Numbered from the stretch's first letter, positions 51,873 to 60,552 are shown. The stretch is DNA of 64,000 bases from Candidatus Bipolaricaulota bacterium (GCA_028277345.1 JANQGM010000035.1:1-64000); one strand, 5' to 3'. Translations and numbers: made by a program. The notes: a model not told the origin generated them from the letters alone.

Positions 51873-53186
51873 TCAGCCTAAAAAACGACGGCAGACGGCG
51901 GCGCGTTGGATCTTCTCGGAAACTTGATTCCGTGGTTTGCCGTGCCTTAGATCCTCCATGATCCCACTGGTTAACTTGGCGTGCTCGTCATGTACTTCAA
52001 GAGGAACGACATCCAACACAGCTTCGATGTCCTTCCGGATGATCGGAGGAAGGTGCTTCAGATTTCGGATGCTCATGAACTGAAGCGCATCCGTCAGGTC
52101 TTGATCGAGGTTGCAATACACCTCGCGAATGAACGCGAGATCGCTTTTTCCCAGAGCAGCAAAGCCAAGGATCTCGGGAGGCAGTCCAATGGAGTACAGG
52201 GCCGCGCAAAAGCTGATGGCTCTCGGAAGGCGAATCGATTCCCGGCCCTCCAATTGACGGGAATAGCCAAACAAGCCGATGTGCAACTTCCGAGCCCTTC
52301 GGGAGGGGATGTAGCCCGCGACCTCGTTGATGATCGAGGCCAGCTCCTGAACGCTTTTCGCGTAGCGAGCGGAGACCTTCTCGATGATCCGGCGGCTTCG
52401 TTCTTCATCGATGGCGTGTGCCGGCCCTCGCTCCGCGCGATTGAGCGCGGCAATGCCCGCTTGCGCTTCCGCCTCCGTATAGTCGTACTTGAACGCGGAT
52501 TGGATGGTAAACGTCTGCACGGACGGATATTCCACGAGGAACTCATGGACACGTCCGGGATGCAAATTGCCGCGAAACGGCGCCGACCCAACGCCGATCA
52601 TGGGGAGCAACTCGATCGCGAGCAATTGATCGCGGTTCTCGAAAAGGGGGATGACGCGAATCGCGTTGGGCAGATAGTCACCTACCCACTCCCGCACGGA
52701 GATGTCATAACACTGCTGCTGCTCCTTTCCGCCGACAAACTCCTTGTAGTAGTGATAGACGCGGTTCAGTTCAGCGGCACTCGACGTCATCGGCAGGATC
52801 ACCTCGAACACCGGACAAGGGACGTTCGACCCGAAAAGCATTCGAGCCGCATCGTGGGATCTGGGGATACTTTCGAGGGTTTCCAGCAGGATCTTCGCCT
52901 CGGCCTGCTCGACCCGTGGGTTCGGAACGCGCAGGGTGAGAAAACGGCTGCGTCCCAGCGGATGATCGCGGAAGAAATCCTCGTATCGCGTGAGCAACTT
53001 CTTCACGACAAACGCATCGACCTCCTTGCCTTCATAGTCCCACATCTGCTCCCGGCAGCCGAGATTCGAGAAGGCATAGTACGCTTCTTTGATTTCGGCC
53101 TCACCTTCGATGAGCGTCTGGTCTGCAAAGAAGGGCGAGCGCGCATTGTCCGGATGTTGCGTACTAATGCAGCGTGAAACGTCCAC
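51873..53186 (-). CDS. ppcA: Archaeal-type phosphoenolpyruvate carboxylase
   Basis: A 437-residue enzyme carboxylating PEP to oxaloacetate, of the short archaeal type (PpcA), which is about half the length of the usual bacterial PEPC. ISTQHPDNARSPFF at the N-terminus, EVILPMTSSAAELNRVYHYY, MIGVGSAPFRGNLHPGRV (conserved GSxPFRG region) and FTIQSAFKYDY fit the family. The GTG at 53186 has AGGAGG upstream. It follows the LysW-like gene after 21 bases and is transcribed with it. In an anaerobe it would supply oxaloacetate for aspartate or glutamate synthesis. Confidence 0.93.
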   Translation of the reverse strand: MDVSRCISTQHPDNARSPFFADQTLIEGEAEIKEAYYAFSNLGCREQMWDYEGKEVDAFVVKKLLTRYEDFFRDHPLGRSRFLTLRVPNPRVEQAEAKILLETLESIPRSHDAARMLFGSNVPCPVFEVILPMTSSAAELNRVYHYYKEFVGGKEQQQCYDISVREWVGDYLPNAIRVIPLFENRDQLLAIELLPMIGVGSAPFRGNLHPGRVHEFLVEYPSVQTFTIQSAFKYDYTEAEAQAGIAALNRAERGPAHAIDEERSRRIIEKVSARYAKSVQELASIINEVAGYIPSRRARKLHIGLFGYSRQLEGRESIRLPRAISFCAALYSIGLPPEILGFAALGKSDLAFIREVYCNLDQDLTDALQFMSIRNLKHLPPIIRKDIEAVLDVVPLEVHDEHAKLTSGIMEDLRHGKPRNQVSEKIQRAAVCRRFLG

Positions 53187-53207
53187 GATGCCTCCTGTCG
53201 GGGCTGC

Positions 53208-53426
53208 TCAAGGTATCTGAGCAGCAGAAACTCTTGACCAAATCGCCGTGACCTGCCCGTTCACGAACGCAAGCCCATGACTCTGGAACACCGCCAACTT
53301 CACGGGGTCTATTGCCGATATCCTAAGCCAGTCGGAGCACTGCGCACATCGTACCAACCGATGCACCTGCAGTCCCGCAGAACATAGTGAAAGGATCTCG
53401 CCGCACGTCGGACATTCCGCCAGCAT
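53208..53426 (-). CDS. Small LysW-like zinc-ribbon protein
   Basis: A 72-residue protein whose first half, AECPTCGEILSLCSAG and VRCAQCSDWLRI, resembles the zinc ribbon of the amino-group carrier LysW, followed by the equivalent of its DPxxL segment (AIDPVKLAVF). The acidic EDWGE tail to which LysW substrates attach is absent, so it is not a functional lysine carrier. The ATG at 53426 has GGGAGG but at a wide spacing of 10-11 bases. It is the first gene of the ppcA operon and follows a terminator-like leader. Its role is unknown; interaction with PEP carboxylase is a possibility. Confidence 0.6.
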   Translation of the reverse strand: MLAECPTCGEILSLCSAGLQVHRLVRCAQCSDWLRISAIDPVKLAVFQSHGLAFVNGQVTAIWSRVSAAQIP

Positions 53427-53453
53427 TTTATCATCGCCTCCCTTCAGCGAAGC

Positions 53454-53487
53454 AAAAAAAAAGACCACAGACCATCGGCCTGTCGTC
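53454..53487 (-). terminator. Intrinsic terminator in the leader of the lysW-like/ppcA operon
   Basis: On the minus strand GACGACAG pairs with CTGTGGTC (one G-G mismatch), the stem continues through GCC/GGT, and nine T bases follow. It lies between the promoter at 53611-53639 and the first gene, so it is an attenuator rather than an end-of-gene terminator. A 33-codon frame starting at a GTG in the leader ends in Pro-TGA, with the stop codon touching the first arm. Confidence 0.7.
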
Positions 53488-53610
53488 ACGGTTGGACGCT
53501 TCGCAGCATCGCCTGTTTCAATCGGCGCTCCAACACCTCATCACCGGAGTGTGCCGCGCATCCATCACATGGATCGCATCGTTTCACCCAGGCTTGTGCG
53601 AGGTGCCTTC

Positions 53611-53639
53611 ACGATAGTCCGATTCAGGGGATGTGTCAA
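53611..53639 (-). promoter_or_regulatory. Promoter of the lysW-like/ppcA operon
   Basis: TTGACA (53639-53634), 17 bases, TATCGT (53616-53611) on the minus strand. It is divergent from the livJ promoter at 53807. Confidence 0.7.
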
Positions 53640-53806
53640 GGCAAATCAAGGACGTGGAACCCCGATCTCTCGTTTAGCTCGGATGATTGCACGGGCTCCT
53701 CCTGTCGGAGGGCCAACGGCGTTGGATCTGTCCATCGCGCGTGGATGCCCCCCAATCCGGCCGAAGGGAGGCCGTACCACAAGGCGGCTCCGTGCGCGGG
53801 CATGGC

Positions 53807-53835
53807 TTGACATTCCTGCTATATCCTACTATGCT
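53807..53835 (+). promoter_or_regulatory. livJ promoter (attenuator copy A)
   Basis: TTGACA (53807-53812), 17 bases, TATGCT (53830-53835). The promoter of glnA has the same -35, the same spacer length and the same TATGCTGGC. Confidence 0.85.
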
Positions 53836-53846
53836 GGCTCTTAATT

Positions 53847-53921
53847 ATGAGCGCACGGAGAACCGCCACGATGAGCATGCGTACGATGGCCGCTCCCCGA
53901 ACGCTATTCATTATGACCTAG
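53847..53921 (+). CDS. Leader peptide A (24 residues) upstream of livJ
   Basis: A near-leaderless frame that begins with ATG eleven bases after the -10 box and has 24 codons plus TAG. It starts MSARR and ends TLFIMT. The two other leaders end TLYIMP and GMRFMT at the same place relative to the following stem, and all use TAG followed by CTCTG. There is no run of codons for one amino acid and no Gln, Glu or Lys codon, so classical codon-starvation attenuation is unlikely; peptide-dependent pausing at the stop is the better guess. Confidence 0.78.
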   Translation: MSARRTATMSMRTMAAPRTLFIMT

Positions 53922-54000
53922 CTCTGTCCACAGCGTCGCCGAGATCGGCAGATGTGTTGACGGAGTGTGAAGACTGCAGATTCTTCTGCGGTCTTTTTCT
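53921..54000 (+). ncRNA. Attenuator A: stem plus intrinsic terminator before livJ
   Basis: GCTCTGTC (53921-53928), whose first base is the G of the leader stop codon, can pair with GACGGAGT (53959-53966). Four bases later the terminator follows: AGACTGCAGA (53971-53980), loop TTCT, TCTGCGGTCT (53985-53994) and a T run. The livJ coding region begins 88 bases further on. Confidence 0.8.
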
Positions 54001-54087
54001 TTGGTGGTCAGGAGGAGGTGGTTGGTGGATCAGATTGCTCTACACCGACAGGACGGACTTTGGATTCACAATCACTAGGAGGATATC

Positions 54088-55305
54088 GTGAACACGAAAC
54101 GTATTGTTGTTGCCACACTGTGTTTGGCAATCGGTTGCTTGGGCGTCTTCGCTGCGGATGACGGTCCGATAAAGATCGGCGCACTCATGGCCTTGACCGG
54201 CTCTCTGGGGCCTTATGGGCCGTCCATTGCGGATGGCGCGCAGATGGCCGTTGACACCATCAACGCGGCCGGTGGAATCTTCGGACGATCCGTTGAGCTT
54301 CTGCTGCGCGATACCGCGACATCGGCTGAAGTCGGGCGCGACGCAGCGAGCAAGCTCGTCGAAATCGACGGTGTGTCCGCCATCGTCGGCGCCCTCTCCA
54401 GTGGCGTCACGCTGGCAGTCTCCAGCGTAACCATCCCTGCTGAAGTCGTCCTCATTTCGCCTGCTTCAACGGCGCCATCCATCCCTGCGCTCGACGACAA
54501 CGACTATGTCTTCCGAACCGTCGTTTCCGACGCCGTGCAAGGTGTTGTGCTGGGCCGCCTGGCGAACTTACAGAACTACAGCAATATCGGGATTATCTAC
54601 GTAAACAACGACTATGGAAAGGGCTTGGCCGATACGGTGAAGGCAACGTTCGAAGCGTATGGCGGCACCGTGTCCGCCAGCGTTCCTTACGAAGAGAACA
54701 AGCCATCGTATCGAGGCGAAGTCGACCAGCTTCTGAGCGGCGATCCACAAGCCATCGTGTTGGCCAGCTACCCGGTCGACGGCAATAAGCAGATCGTTCA
54801 AGCTGTCGAGGCCGGCTACGAGGGCAAGTGGCTGATGGCAGATGGTATGAAGGGTGAAGGCGTCGCGCCCGGCCCCGCCTGCGCGTCCGCCGCTGAACCG
54901 GGCCCGCTGGAAGGCGCCTATGGTACCGTTGCCGCGTCTGGGTTCAAAACGGCGCAGTTTGAAGCCGATTACGCCGCCGGTGGCTATGGTCCGAGCACCA
55001 TTCCTTACTATGATAAGGCCTATGACGCCGTCATGCTCATTGCCTTGGCGATCGTACGGGGCGGGGATACCTCCGGAGAGTCCATTCGCGACAATTTGCG
55101 GGCCGTATCCAGCGCGCCTGGAGAGGTCGTTTACTACGACGAATGGGAGCGAGCGGTCGCGCTTCTCGAAGCGGGCATCGAAATCAACTACCAAGGCGCC
55201 GCCGGCTTGGTCGACTTCAAGGACACCGGCGATGTAGAAGGATCGATCCAGATCTGGAGGATCGAAGGGTGTGAAGTCGTTCCCGTCATGGAGGTGTCAG
55301 GCTAA
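54088..55305 (+). CDS. livJ: Branched-chain amino acid ABC transporter binding protein 1
   Basis: A 405-residue exported binding protein of the LivJ/Peripla_BP_6 type. A signal peptide (1-22, ending GVFAAD) precedes IKIGALMALTGSLGPYGPSI, INAAGGIFGR, VSAIVGALSSGVTLAVSS and YVNNDYGKGL, all landmarks of the family. Ligands may be Leu/Ile/Val or other amino acids. It is nearly the same protein as the product of 61854-63071. The GTG at 54088 has AGGAGG upstream. Regulation is probably by the attenuator just upstream. The membrane and ATPase parts are encoded in the glnA-liv operon. Confidence 0.93.
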   Translation: MNTKRIVVATLCLAIGCLGVFAADDGPIKIGALMALTGSLGPYGPSIADGAQMAVDTINAAGGIFGRSVELLLRDTATSAEVGRDAASKLVEIDGVSAIVGALSSGVTLAVSSVTIPAEVVLISPASTAPSIPALDDNDYVFRTVVSDAVQGVVLGRLANLQNYSNIGIIYVNNDYGKGLADTVKATFEAYGGTVSASVPYEENKPSYRGEVDQLLSGDPQAIVLASYPVDGNKQIVQAVEAGYEGKWLMADGMKGEGVAPGPACASAAEPGPLEGAYGTVAASGFKTAQFEADYAAGGYGPSTIPYYDKAYDAVMLIALAIVRGGDTSGESIRDNLRAVSSAPGEVVYYDEWERAVALLEAGIEINYQGAAGLVDFKDTGDVEGSIQIWRIEGCEVVPVMEVSG

Positions 55306-55342
55306 AAACATCTGCCTCCGCAGAAACCTCACTTGAGAAGAG

Positions 55343-55370
55343 GGGAGAAGCCTCGGCTTCTCCCTTTCTT
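55343..55370 (+). terminator. livJ terminator
   Basis: GGGAGAAGC (55343-55351) and GCTTCTCCC (55356-55364) pair perfectly around CTCG, and TTTCTT follows. Confidence 0.85.
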
Positions 55371-55501
55371 CAACCTCCCGATCCATCTCAACTCGTCGAT
55401 CATCGCCTCATCCCGTTGATCGGTTCCTCGCTATCCCTATTGAACAGACGACCGGTCCAACGCAGAGGTCAGCCATGCGATGGCTTGTGGAAGATGAGGG
55501 A

Positions 55502-56506
55502 CTAGCGCCTTCGTTCGGGCAGAAGCCCATTCGGCTTCAGGAGGATCACGACTTCCAGGAGGATGCCGATAATGATGATCCTCAGCGCGGCGATCTGCGG
55601 GGCGGAAAATGGAAGGTACGCGGCAACAAAGTCGGTCCCCGCCCATATTCCCCACACCACGAAGGCGCCGAGAATGGCGCCGCGATTGCTGCCCGTTCCG
55701 CCGAGAATCAGCATGACCCAGACAAGAAACGTGCCATAGAGCGGTTCGAAGCTATTGGGCGAGATAAACCGCGCGTAGTGCGCGTACAGCGCGCCGCCGA
55801 TGCCCATGATCATTGCGCCAAGCACGAGGGCTTGCATTCGGTAGAAAAAGACGTTCTTGCCGGACATGGCAACGACGGATTCATCTTCCCGGATGGCTCG
55901 CAGCACCCGCCCCCACGGCGATTTCACAAGCCGCGTCGTCAGCAAATACAGAAGCACGAGGACGCCGACCACGAGCAAGAGATAGAACCCGTTATAGGCC
56001 TTGCCGACCAGCCGCTGCACCCAGACCGGGAGGTCGGGATGGGCGTCGACAAGGCGTGTGGCCCACCCATGGATCGAGGCATAAAGAGGCGAAGGAATCT
56101 GCTGGAGTCCCCAAACACCGTTCGTCAGCCACGACTCGTTCTTCAAGATAAGTCGGATGGTCTCCGCAATCCCGATCGTCGCGATGGCGAGATAATCGGA
56201 CCGAAGGCGAAGCGTCGGCAACCCAATCAGCACCGCGACGATGCCCGCGACAAGGGCCGCAGCCAGGAGCCCGATCAGGAAGGGAAGCTCAAGGCCGCCC
56301 ACGAGACGGCCGTCCCACGCATCCGGGGGAGGCCCTGAGATCAAAGCGGCCGTATAGGCGCCCACCGCGTAGAACCCGGCGACGCCGATATTGAAGAGGC
56401 CGGTTTGGCCCCATTGGAGGTTCAAGCCGAGAGATAACACACCGTAAGTCCCCGCCGTGATGCCGAAGAAAACGAGGTAATTGACAATGCCCGCGATAAT
56501 CTCCAT
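55502..56506 (-). CDS. livM: Branched-chain amino acid ABC permease LivM
   Basis: A 334-residue inner-membrane permease with about nine membrane segments. YGVLSLGLNLQWGQTGLFNIG near the N-terminus, LRLRSDYLAIATIGIAE and GRVLRAIREDESVVAMSGKN (coupling loop) are standard LivM motifs. ATG 56506 shares one base with the livH stop (TGATG). Last gene of the operon. Confidence 0.94.
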   Translation of the reverse strand: MEIIAGIVNYLVFFGITAGTYGVLSLGLNLQWGQTGLFNIGVAGFYAVGAYTAALISGPPPDAWDGRLVGGLELPFLIGLLAAALVAGIVAVLIGLPTLRLRSDYLAIATIGIAETIRLILKNESWLTNGVWGLQQIPSPLYASIHGWATRLVDAHPDLPVWVQRLVGKAYNGFYLLLVVGVLVLLYLLTTRLVKSPWGRVLRAIREDESVVAMSGKNVFFYRMQALVLGAMIMGIGGALYAHYARFISPNSFEPLYGTFLVWVMLILGGTGSNRGAILGAFVVWGIWAGTDFVAAYLPFSAPQIAALRIIIIGILLEVVILLKPNGLLPERRR

Positions 56507-57429
56507 CAGCTCTTCCTCCCAAGCAATCCCGTCGGGCGGATCAGCAACATCAGGATCAAGATGACAAACGCAACAGCGGGCTTGTAGCCCGTCGAGATAA
56601 AGGCGGTTGAAACCTCCTCCGAAATGCCCACGACAAGGCCGCCGACGATCGCCCCATAGGGATTTCCGATTCCGCCCAGAATGACGGCGGCGAAGATGGA
56701 CAGCAGCATCTGCCATCCCAACTCCGGTGTGATAAACTTGTTCTCGATGCCCGCCAAGGCGCCGGCCACAGTGGCCAACGACGCGCCAATGATCCATGTC
56801 CACAGAATCACACGCTCGGTCTTGATTCCGCAGACACGCGCGAGGGAAGGGTTATCCGATGTGGCGCGCATCGCTTTGCCGATTTTCGTGTAGCGAAGAA
56901 ACAGGTGCAGCGCCGTGGCCAGCGTCAGTGCAACCAAAATGATAAAGATCTGATCGGGTTTGATACGGATGCCCAGGCGCTCAATCCGGATGGCCTTTTG
57001 AATGGCGGAAGCGTAGGTTTGAGGCTGCGGCCCCCAGATAAACTGGATGAGGTTCCTCAGCGCCAGGGCCACGCCGACGGTAGAAATCATGAGCGTTATT
57101 CGATGGGCGGAACGCAGTTGGCGGAACAGCAGTCGATCCAGCAGAACCACACAGGCGCTGGACAGCATCGCCGCGAGAAGGACGGCGAGAATCCAATCCC
57201 AACCGAATGAAAGCGGGCCGAGCGAGGCGGCCGGGATGCCCAGCCAGGCGATCGCGGGAAGCAGGGCCAGCGCAATGTAGGCGCCAAGTGCCATGAAATC
57301 GCCATGCGCGAAGTTCGAGAATCCCAAGATGCTGTAGGTCAGCGAGACCCCAATGCCTCCCAAGGAGAGAATGCAGCCTGAGATCAGCCCGTAGGTCAGC
57401 AATTGCGGGATTCGTGAAAGGACGTCCAT
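56506..57429 (-). CDS. livH: Branched-chain amino acid ABC permease LivH
   Basis: A 307-residue permease. LTYSILGFSNFAHGDFMALGAY (in part residues 29-48), GKAMRATSDNPSLARVCGI (coupling loop) and GGIGNPYGAIVGGLVVGI are LivH signatures. It follows livF after three bases and overlaps livM by one base. Confidence 0.94.
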   Translation of the reverse strand: MDVLSRIPQLLTYGLISGCILSLGGIGVSLTYSILGFSNFAHGDFMALGAYIALALLPAIAWLGIPAASLGPLSFGWDWILAVLLAAMLSSACVVLLDRLLFRQLRSAHRITLMISTVGVALALRNLIQFIWGPQPQTYASAIQKAIRIERLGIRIKPDQIFIILVALTLATALHLFLRYTKIGKAMRATSDNPSLARVCGIKTERVILWTWIIGASLATVAGALAGIENKFITPELGWQMLLSIFAAVILGGIGNPYGAIVGGLVVGISEEVSTAFISTGYKPAVAFVILILMLLIRPTGLLGRKS

Positions 57430-57432
57430 GTG

Positions 57433-58137
57433 TCAACCACCTAGGTAAAGCTTGCCGATGTCTTCGTTCTCAAGAAGCTCCATGCCTGCGCCATCAAATC
57501 GATTGCAGCCGCCTGCAAGCACGTATCCTCGATCCGAAAGCCGGAGAGACTCCTTGGCGTTCTGCTCGACAATGAGCACGGAAATGCCGCGTTCATTGAT
57601 CGCCATGATTTGCTCGAAAATCTCCGCCGCAAGATTGGGGGCAAGCGCCGCCGTCGGCTCATCCAGCATGAGCAACCTGGGATCGAGCATCAGCGCTCTG
57701 CCCATCGCGACCATTTGCCGCTCGCCTCCGCTCATGTTCCCAACCCGCGTGCGTTTTCGTGTCCGAAGCGCGGGGAAAAGATCGAAAACGCGGTCGAACC
57801 GGCGCGATAGATTCTCACGCAGGACGAATCCTCCGAGCTCCAGGTTCTCTCGCACTGTCAGCGATGGAAACACATTGGCGACTTGCGGAACGTAGGCGAA
57901 CCCCAGGCGGACGAGTCGATCGGGAGGCAGCGCCGTCGTATCAAGATCCCCGAAGCGAATGCTGCCTTCGATCGCGGGAAGCAATCCGAAGAGCGTCTTC
58001 ATGAGCGTCGATTTCCCAGCGCCATTGGGACCGATAATCGTTACGATTTCGCCGTCTTCGACGATGACGCTCACGCCGTGCAGGATCATCATGTCCTCGT
58101 ACCCGCTCACGAGGCCGCTAGCCGTCAACCGCGACAT
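57433..58137 (-). CDS. livF: Branched-chain amino acid ABC ATPase LivF
   Basis: A 234-residue ATPase: Walker [11 protein letters not shown] (about 36-45), FAYVPQVANVFPSLTV (Q-loop), MSGGERQMVAMGRAL (signature) and LLMLDEPTAALAPNL (Walker B). ATG 58137 follows GGGAGGTCAAT; it overlaps livG by 20 bases. Confidence 0.94.
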   Translation of the reverse strand: MSRLTASGLVSGYEDMMILHGVSVIVEDGEIVTIIGPNGAGKSTLMKTLFGLLPAIEGSIRFGDLDTTALPPDRLVRLGFAYVPQVANVFPSLTVRENLELGGFVLRENLSRRFDRVFDLFPALRTRKRTRVGNMSGGERQMVAMGRALMLDPRLLMLDEPTAALAPNLAAEIFEQIMAINERGISVLIVEQNAKESLRLSDRGYVLAGGCNRFDGAGMELLENEDIGKLYLGG

Positions 58138-58891
58138 ATTGACCTCCCAAATAAGCATCAAGGACTCGGCGATCTTGCTGGACATCGCACGGCAAGCCTT
58201 CCATGAGGACGCATCCCTCGCTCATGACGACGATGGGCGTGCAGAGGCGCATGACGAAATCCATGTCATGCTCGATGATGAGGAAGGTGATATCGCGTTC
58301 GTCTCGAAGCTGCTCAATCGAGCGCGAGAGGGCCTTGAGGAGCGTTCGGTTGACGCCGGCTCCGGGTTCATCGAGGAGAATCAATCTCGGATTGGCCATC
58401 ATCGTCCTAGCCAATTCGAGGAGCTTCTTCTGTCCCCCGGAAAGCTGTCCAGCCGGCTGATCGGCAACGCCGCCCAAGCCCACGAAATCCAACACCTCTC
58501 GAGCATTGGACTCGATCCTTGATTCCTGTGCGCGTACCCTGCGCGGGCGAATCCAAGGGTTCCAGATCGTCTCTCCCAGCTGCCCGCCCGGGACCAGCAT
58601 CAGGTTCTCGACAACGGACATCGCTTTGAGTTCATGAGGAATTTGGAAGGTTCGGCTGATTCCCGCTCGAAAGATCCGATGGGGAGACAATCCTGTGATG
58701 TCTCGCTCCTCAAACCGCACCCGCCCACTATCGGGGCGGATGAACCCGGTGAGCAGGTTGAAGAGCGTCGTCTTCCCCGCGCCATTGGGACCGATGAGCC
58801 CGGTGATGGTCCCGCGTTCAACGGAGAATCGACAGACATCAACGGCACTGAGTCCACCGAAGTGCTTCGAAACGCCATCGATCGTCAGCAT
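58118..58891 (-). CDS. livG: Branched-chain amino acid ABC ATPase LivG
   Basis: A 257-residue ATPase: Walker A GPNGAGKTTLFNLLTGF (about 36-52), GISRTFQIPHELKAMSVVEN, LSGGQKKLLELARTMM and LILLDEPGAGVN, the last being a LivG hallmark. ATG 58891 follows GGAGGCAGG. It lies 99 bases after glnA without a visible terminator, so it is read as part of the glnA operon. Confidence 0.94.
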   Translation of the reverse strand: MLTIDGVSKHFGGLSAVDVCRFSVERGTITGLIGPNGAGKTTLFNLLTGFIRPDSGRVRFEERDITGLSPHRIFRAGISRTFQIPHELKAMSVVENLMLVPGGQLGETIWNPWIRPRRVRAQESRIESNAREVLDFVGLGGVADQPAGQLSGGQKKLLELARTMMANPRLILLDEPGAGVNRTLLKALSRSIEQLRDERDITFLIIEHDMDFVMRLCTPIVVMSEGCVLMEGLPCDVQQDRRVLDAYLGGQYVAVDG

Positions 58892-58990
58892 CCTGCCTCC
58901 TAATCTCTCAGGCTCCATCTGCGAGCGCTCTCTTCTTCGCCAAGCCGCGGCGCCCTAGCCCGGCAATCTGCTCCGACACCGCTTCCCATC

Positions 58991-60328
58991 TCAATAGGTC
59001 GGCAAGTAGCGATCCAGTTCCCACTGGCTGACATGCTGCTGATAGGCCTTCCATTCAAGCTGCTTCGCGGCCGTGAAGCGCGCGAATACGTGTTCTCCGA
59101 GCGCCTTGCGGACCACATCGTCCTTTTCCAACTCATGGAGGGCCTCGCCCAGCGTGCCGGGGAGCGTGGACTGATCCGAATTCGATGTCTGCGCCTCGGC
59201 GAGCAGGTTCTCTTCAGCCGCCGGTGGCGGGGTTAGCCCTTGGCGAATCCCCTCAAGACCACACTCCAGCATCACAGCAAAAGCTAGATAGGGATTGCAG
59301 CTGGGATCCGGACAGCGAAGCTCCACTCGCGTTGCCGAGGGCTGATCGGCGTGCGTTTGTGGCACGCGAACCAGCGCCGATCGGTTGGTGCGTGCCCAGC
59401 TCACCGTGACCGGCGCTTCAAATCCCGGAACAAGGCGTTTGTACGAGTTGATAAGCGGCGATAGAACGGCTGACATGCCCTTGGCGTGGCGCAGCTGGCC
59501 GGCGATGAATTGCCGCGCCAATCGGGAGAGCCCCAAGGCATCCTCGCCATCGTGGAACGCGTTTTCCCCCGTATCGACGAACATCAAGCTCTGGTGGGTA
59601 TGCATCCCGGATCCGTTCGCCCCGGCGAGGGGTTTAGGCATGAAGCTGGCGAACAGGCCATGCCGCTGGGCAACCGCCTTGAGTGCAACGCGGAATGTGA
59701 CGGCGTTGTCTGCCGATTGCAGCGCAGGGCCGTATCGAAAGTCAATCTCGTGCTGACCCACGGCGACTTCGTGGTGAGACGCCTCGACATCAATGCCGAA
59801 CGCTTGGAGCGCCTTGACCATTTCGGCGCGAATATCATGGGCAAGATCGGTCGATACATCGAAATATCCGGCTGCATCGTGGGGCAGAGGCAGTGGGCGT
59901 CCCTCGTCGTCCGTTCGGAAGAGGTAGAATTCAAGCTCGGGTCCCGTATTGAAGATGAAGCCCATCTCCTGTGCCGATTGGGTGATGCGTTTCAACACAT
60001 AGCGAGGGTCTCCTTCGAACGGTTCTCCATTGGGCCTGAACACATCACAAATGACGCGCGCCGTTGCCAAGTGGTCGGAACACCATGGGAGAACGGCGAA
60101 TGTCGACAGGTCGGGAACCAAGAACATATCGCTCTCCGCGATACGGGCAAATCCCTCGATCGAGGATCCATCGAACCAGACTCCCCGAGTCGCCGCGCCG
60201 CGCCATTGGGCAACGGGAATCGTTACTTGCTTGACCGCACCAACGATATCGCTGAACTGGAGAGACACATACTCTACGCCCGTCTCCTGAATGCGTGCTT
60301 CCGTTCGTTCCAATCCGGCTCGATCCAT
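58991..60328 (-). CDS. glnA: Glutamine synthetase type I (GSI-alpha-like)
   Basis: A 445-residue enzyme making glutamine from glutamate, ammonia and ATP. LQFSDIVGAVKQVTIPV, WFDGSSIEGFARIAESDM (about 52-69), NGSGMHTHQSL (catalytic core) and KRLVPGFEAPV are conserved. The length and the closeness to the Bacillus enzyme point to the GSI-alpha type, including the Arg in the GFARIAES segment; the typical NLYxLP adenylylation motif of GSI-beta is absent. So covalent control is unlikely and feedback plus the leader attenuator probably dominate. ATG 60328 has GGGAGG eight bases upstream. Frames that continue upstream only read through the attenuator. Confidence 0.95.
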   Translation of the reverse strand: MDRAGLERTEARIQETGVEYVSLQFSDIVGAVKQVTIPVAQWRGAATRGVWFDGSSIEGFARIAESDMFLVPDLSTFAVLPWCSDHLATARVICDVFRPNGEPFEGDPRYVLKRITQSAQEMGFIFNTGPELEFYLFRTDDEGRPLPLPHDAAGYFDVSTDLAHDIRAEMVKALQAFGIDVEASHHEVAVGQHEIDFRYGPALQSADNAVTFRVALKAVAQRHGLFASFMPKPLAGANGSGMHTHQSLMFVDTGENAFHDGEDALGLSRLARQFIAGQLRHAKGMSAVLSPLINSYKRLVPGFEAPVTVSWARTNRSALVRVPQTHADQPSATRVELRCPDPSCNPYLAFAVMLECGLEGIRQGLTPPPAAEENLLAEAQTSNSDQSTLPGTLGEALHELEKDDVVRKALGEHVFARFTAAKQLEWKAYQQHVSQWELDRYLPTY

Positions 60329-60360
60329 AGCGACCGCCTCCCACCGTGCGTTTGCCAAAC

Positions 60361-60439
60361 AAAAAGACCGCAGAAAATCTGCAGTCTTCACACTCCGCTT
60401 CATCGCTATCCTACGTGAGAGATAGGCAATGAGCAGAGC
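60361..60439 (-). ncRNA. Attenuator B: stem plus intrinsic terminator before glnA
   Basis: On the minus strand GCTCTGCT (60439-60432), whose first base is the G of the leader stop, pairs with AGCGGAGT (60399-60392). Four bases later AGACTGCAGA (60387-60378), loop TTT, TCTGCGGTCT (60374-60365) and a T run form the terminator. The stem differs from copies A and C exactly where its partner strand differs. Confidence 0.82.
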
Positions 60440-60513
60440 TAGGGCATGATGTATAGCGTGTTGAGAGCGACGTTGATCGAAATCACAAGTGCGGTTGCTC
60501 TCATCCTACGCAT
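60439..60513 (-). CDS. Leader peptide B (24 residues) upstream of glnA
   Basis: A frame of 24 codons plus TAG. The ATG lies ten bases after the -10 box and no ribosome binding site is seen. It begins MRRMRATAL and ends TLYIMP before TAG-CTCTG. The length equals that of leader A and the ending parallels TLFIMT. An internal in-frame ATG exists three codons in. Confidence 0.78.
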   Translation of the reverse strand: MRRMRATALVISINVALNTLYIMP

Positions 60514-60523
60514 GATAGCGGCC

Positions 60524-60552
60524 AGCATAGGAGAAAATGCTAGACTTGTCAA
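60524..60552 (-). promoter_or_regulatory. glnA-livGFHM promoter (attenuator copy B)
   Basis: TTGACA (60552-60547), 17 bases, TATGCT (60529-60524) on the minus strand. Confidence 0.85.

Noticed and set aside
53554-53640. MRSM and other very short frames in the ppcA leader
   Set aside because: No consistent start signal; only the terminator and promoter can be supported.
53807-54000. A classical amino-acid starvation attenuator or a T-box
   Set aside because: The leaders have no run of codons for one amino acid, and no T-box sequence or specifier structure is present.
60329-60403. An N-terminal extension of glnA into its leader
   Set aside because: The additional codons read through the terminator hairpin; the start at 60328 has a proper ribosome binding site and the family N-terminus.
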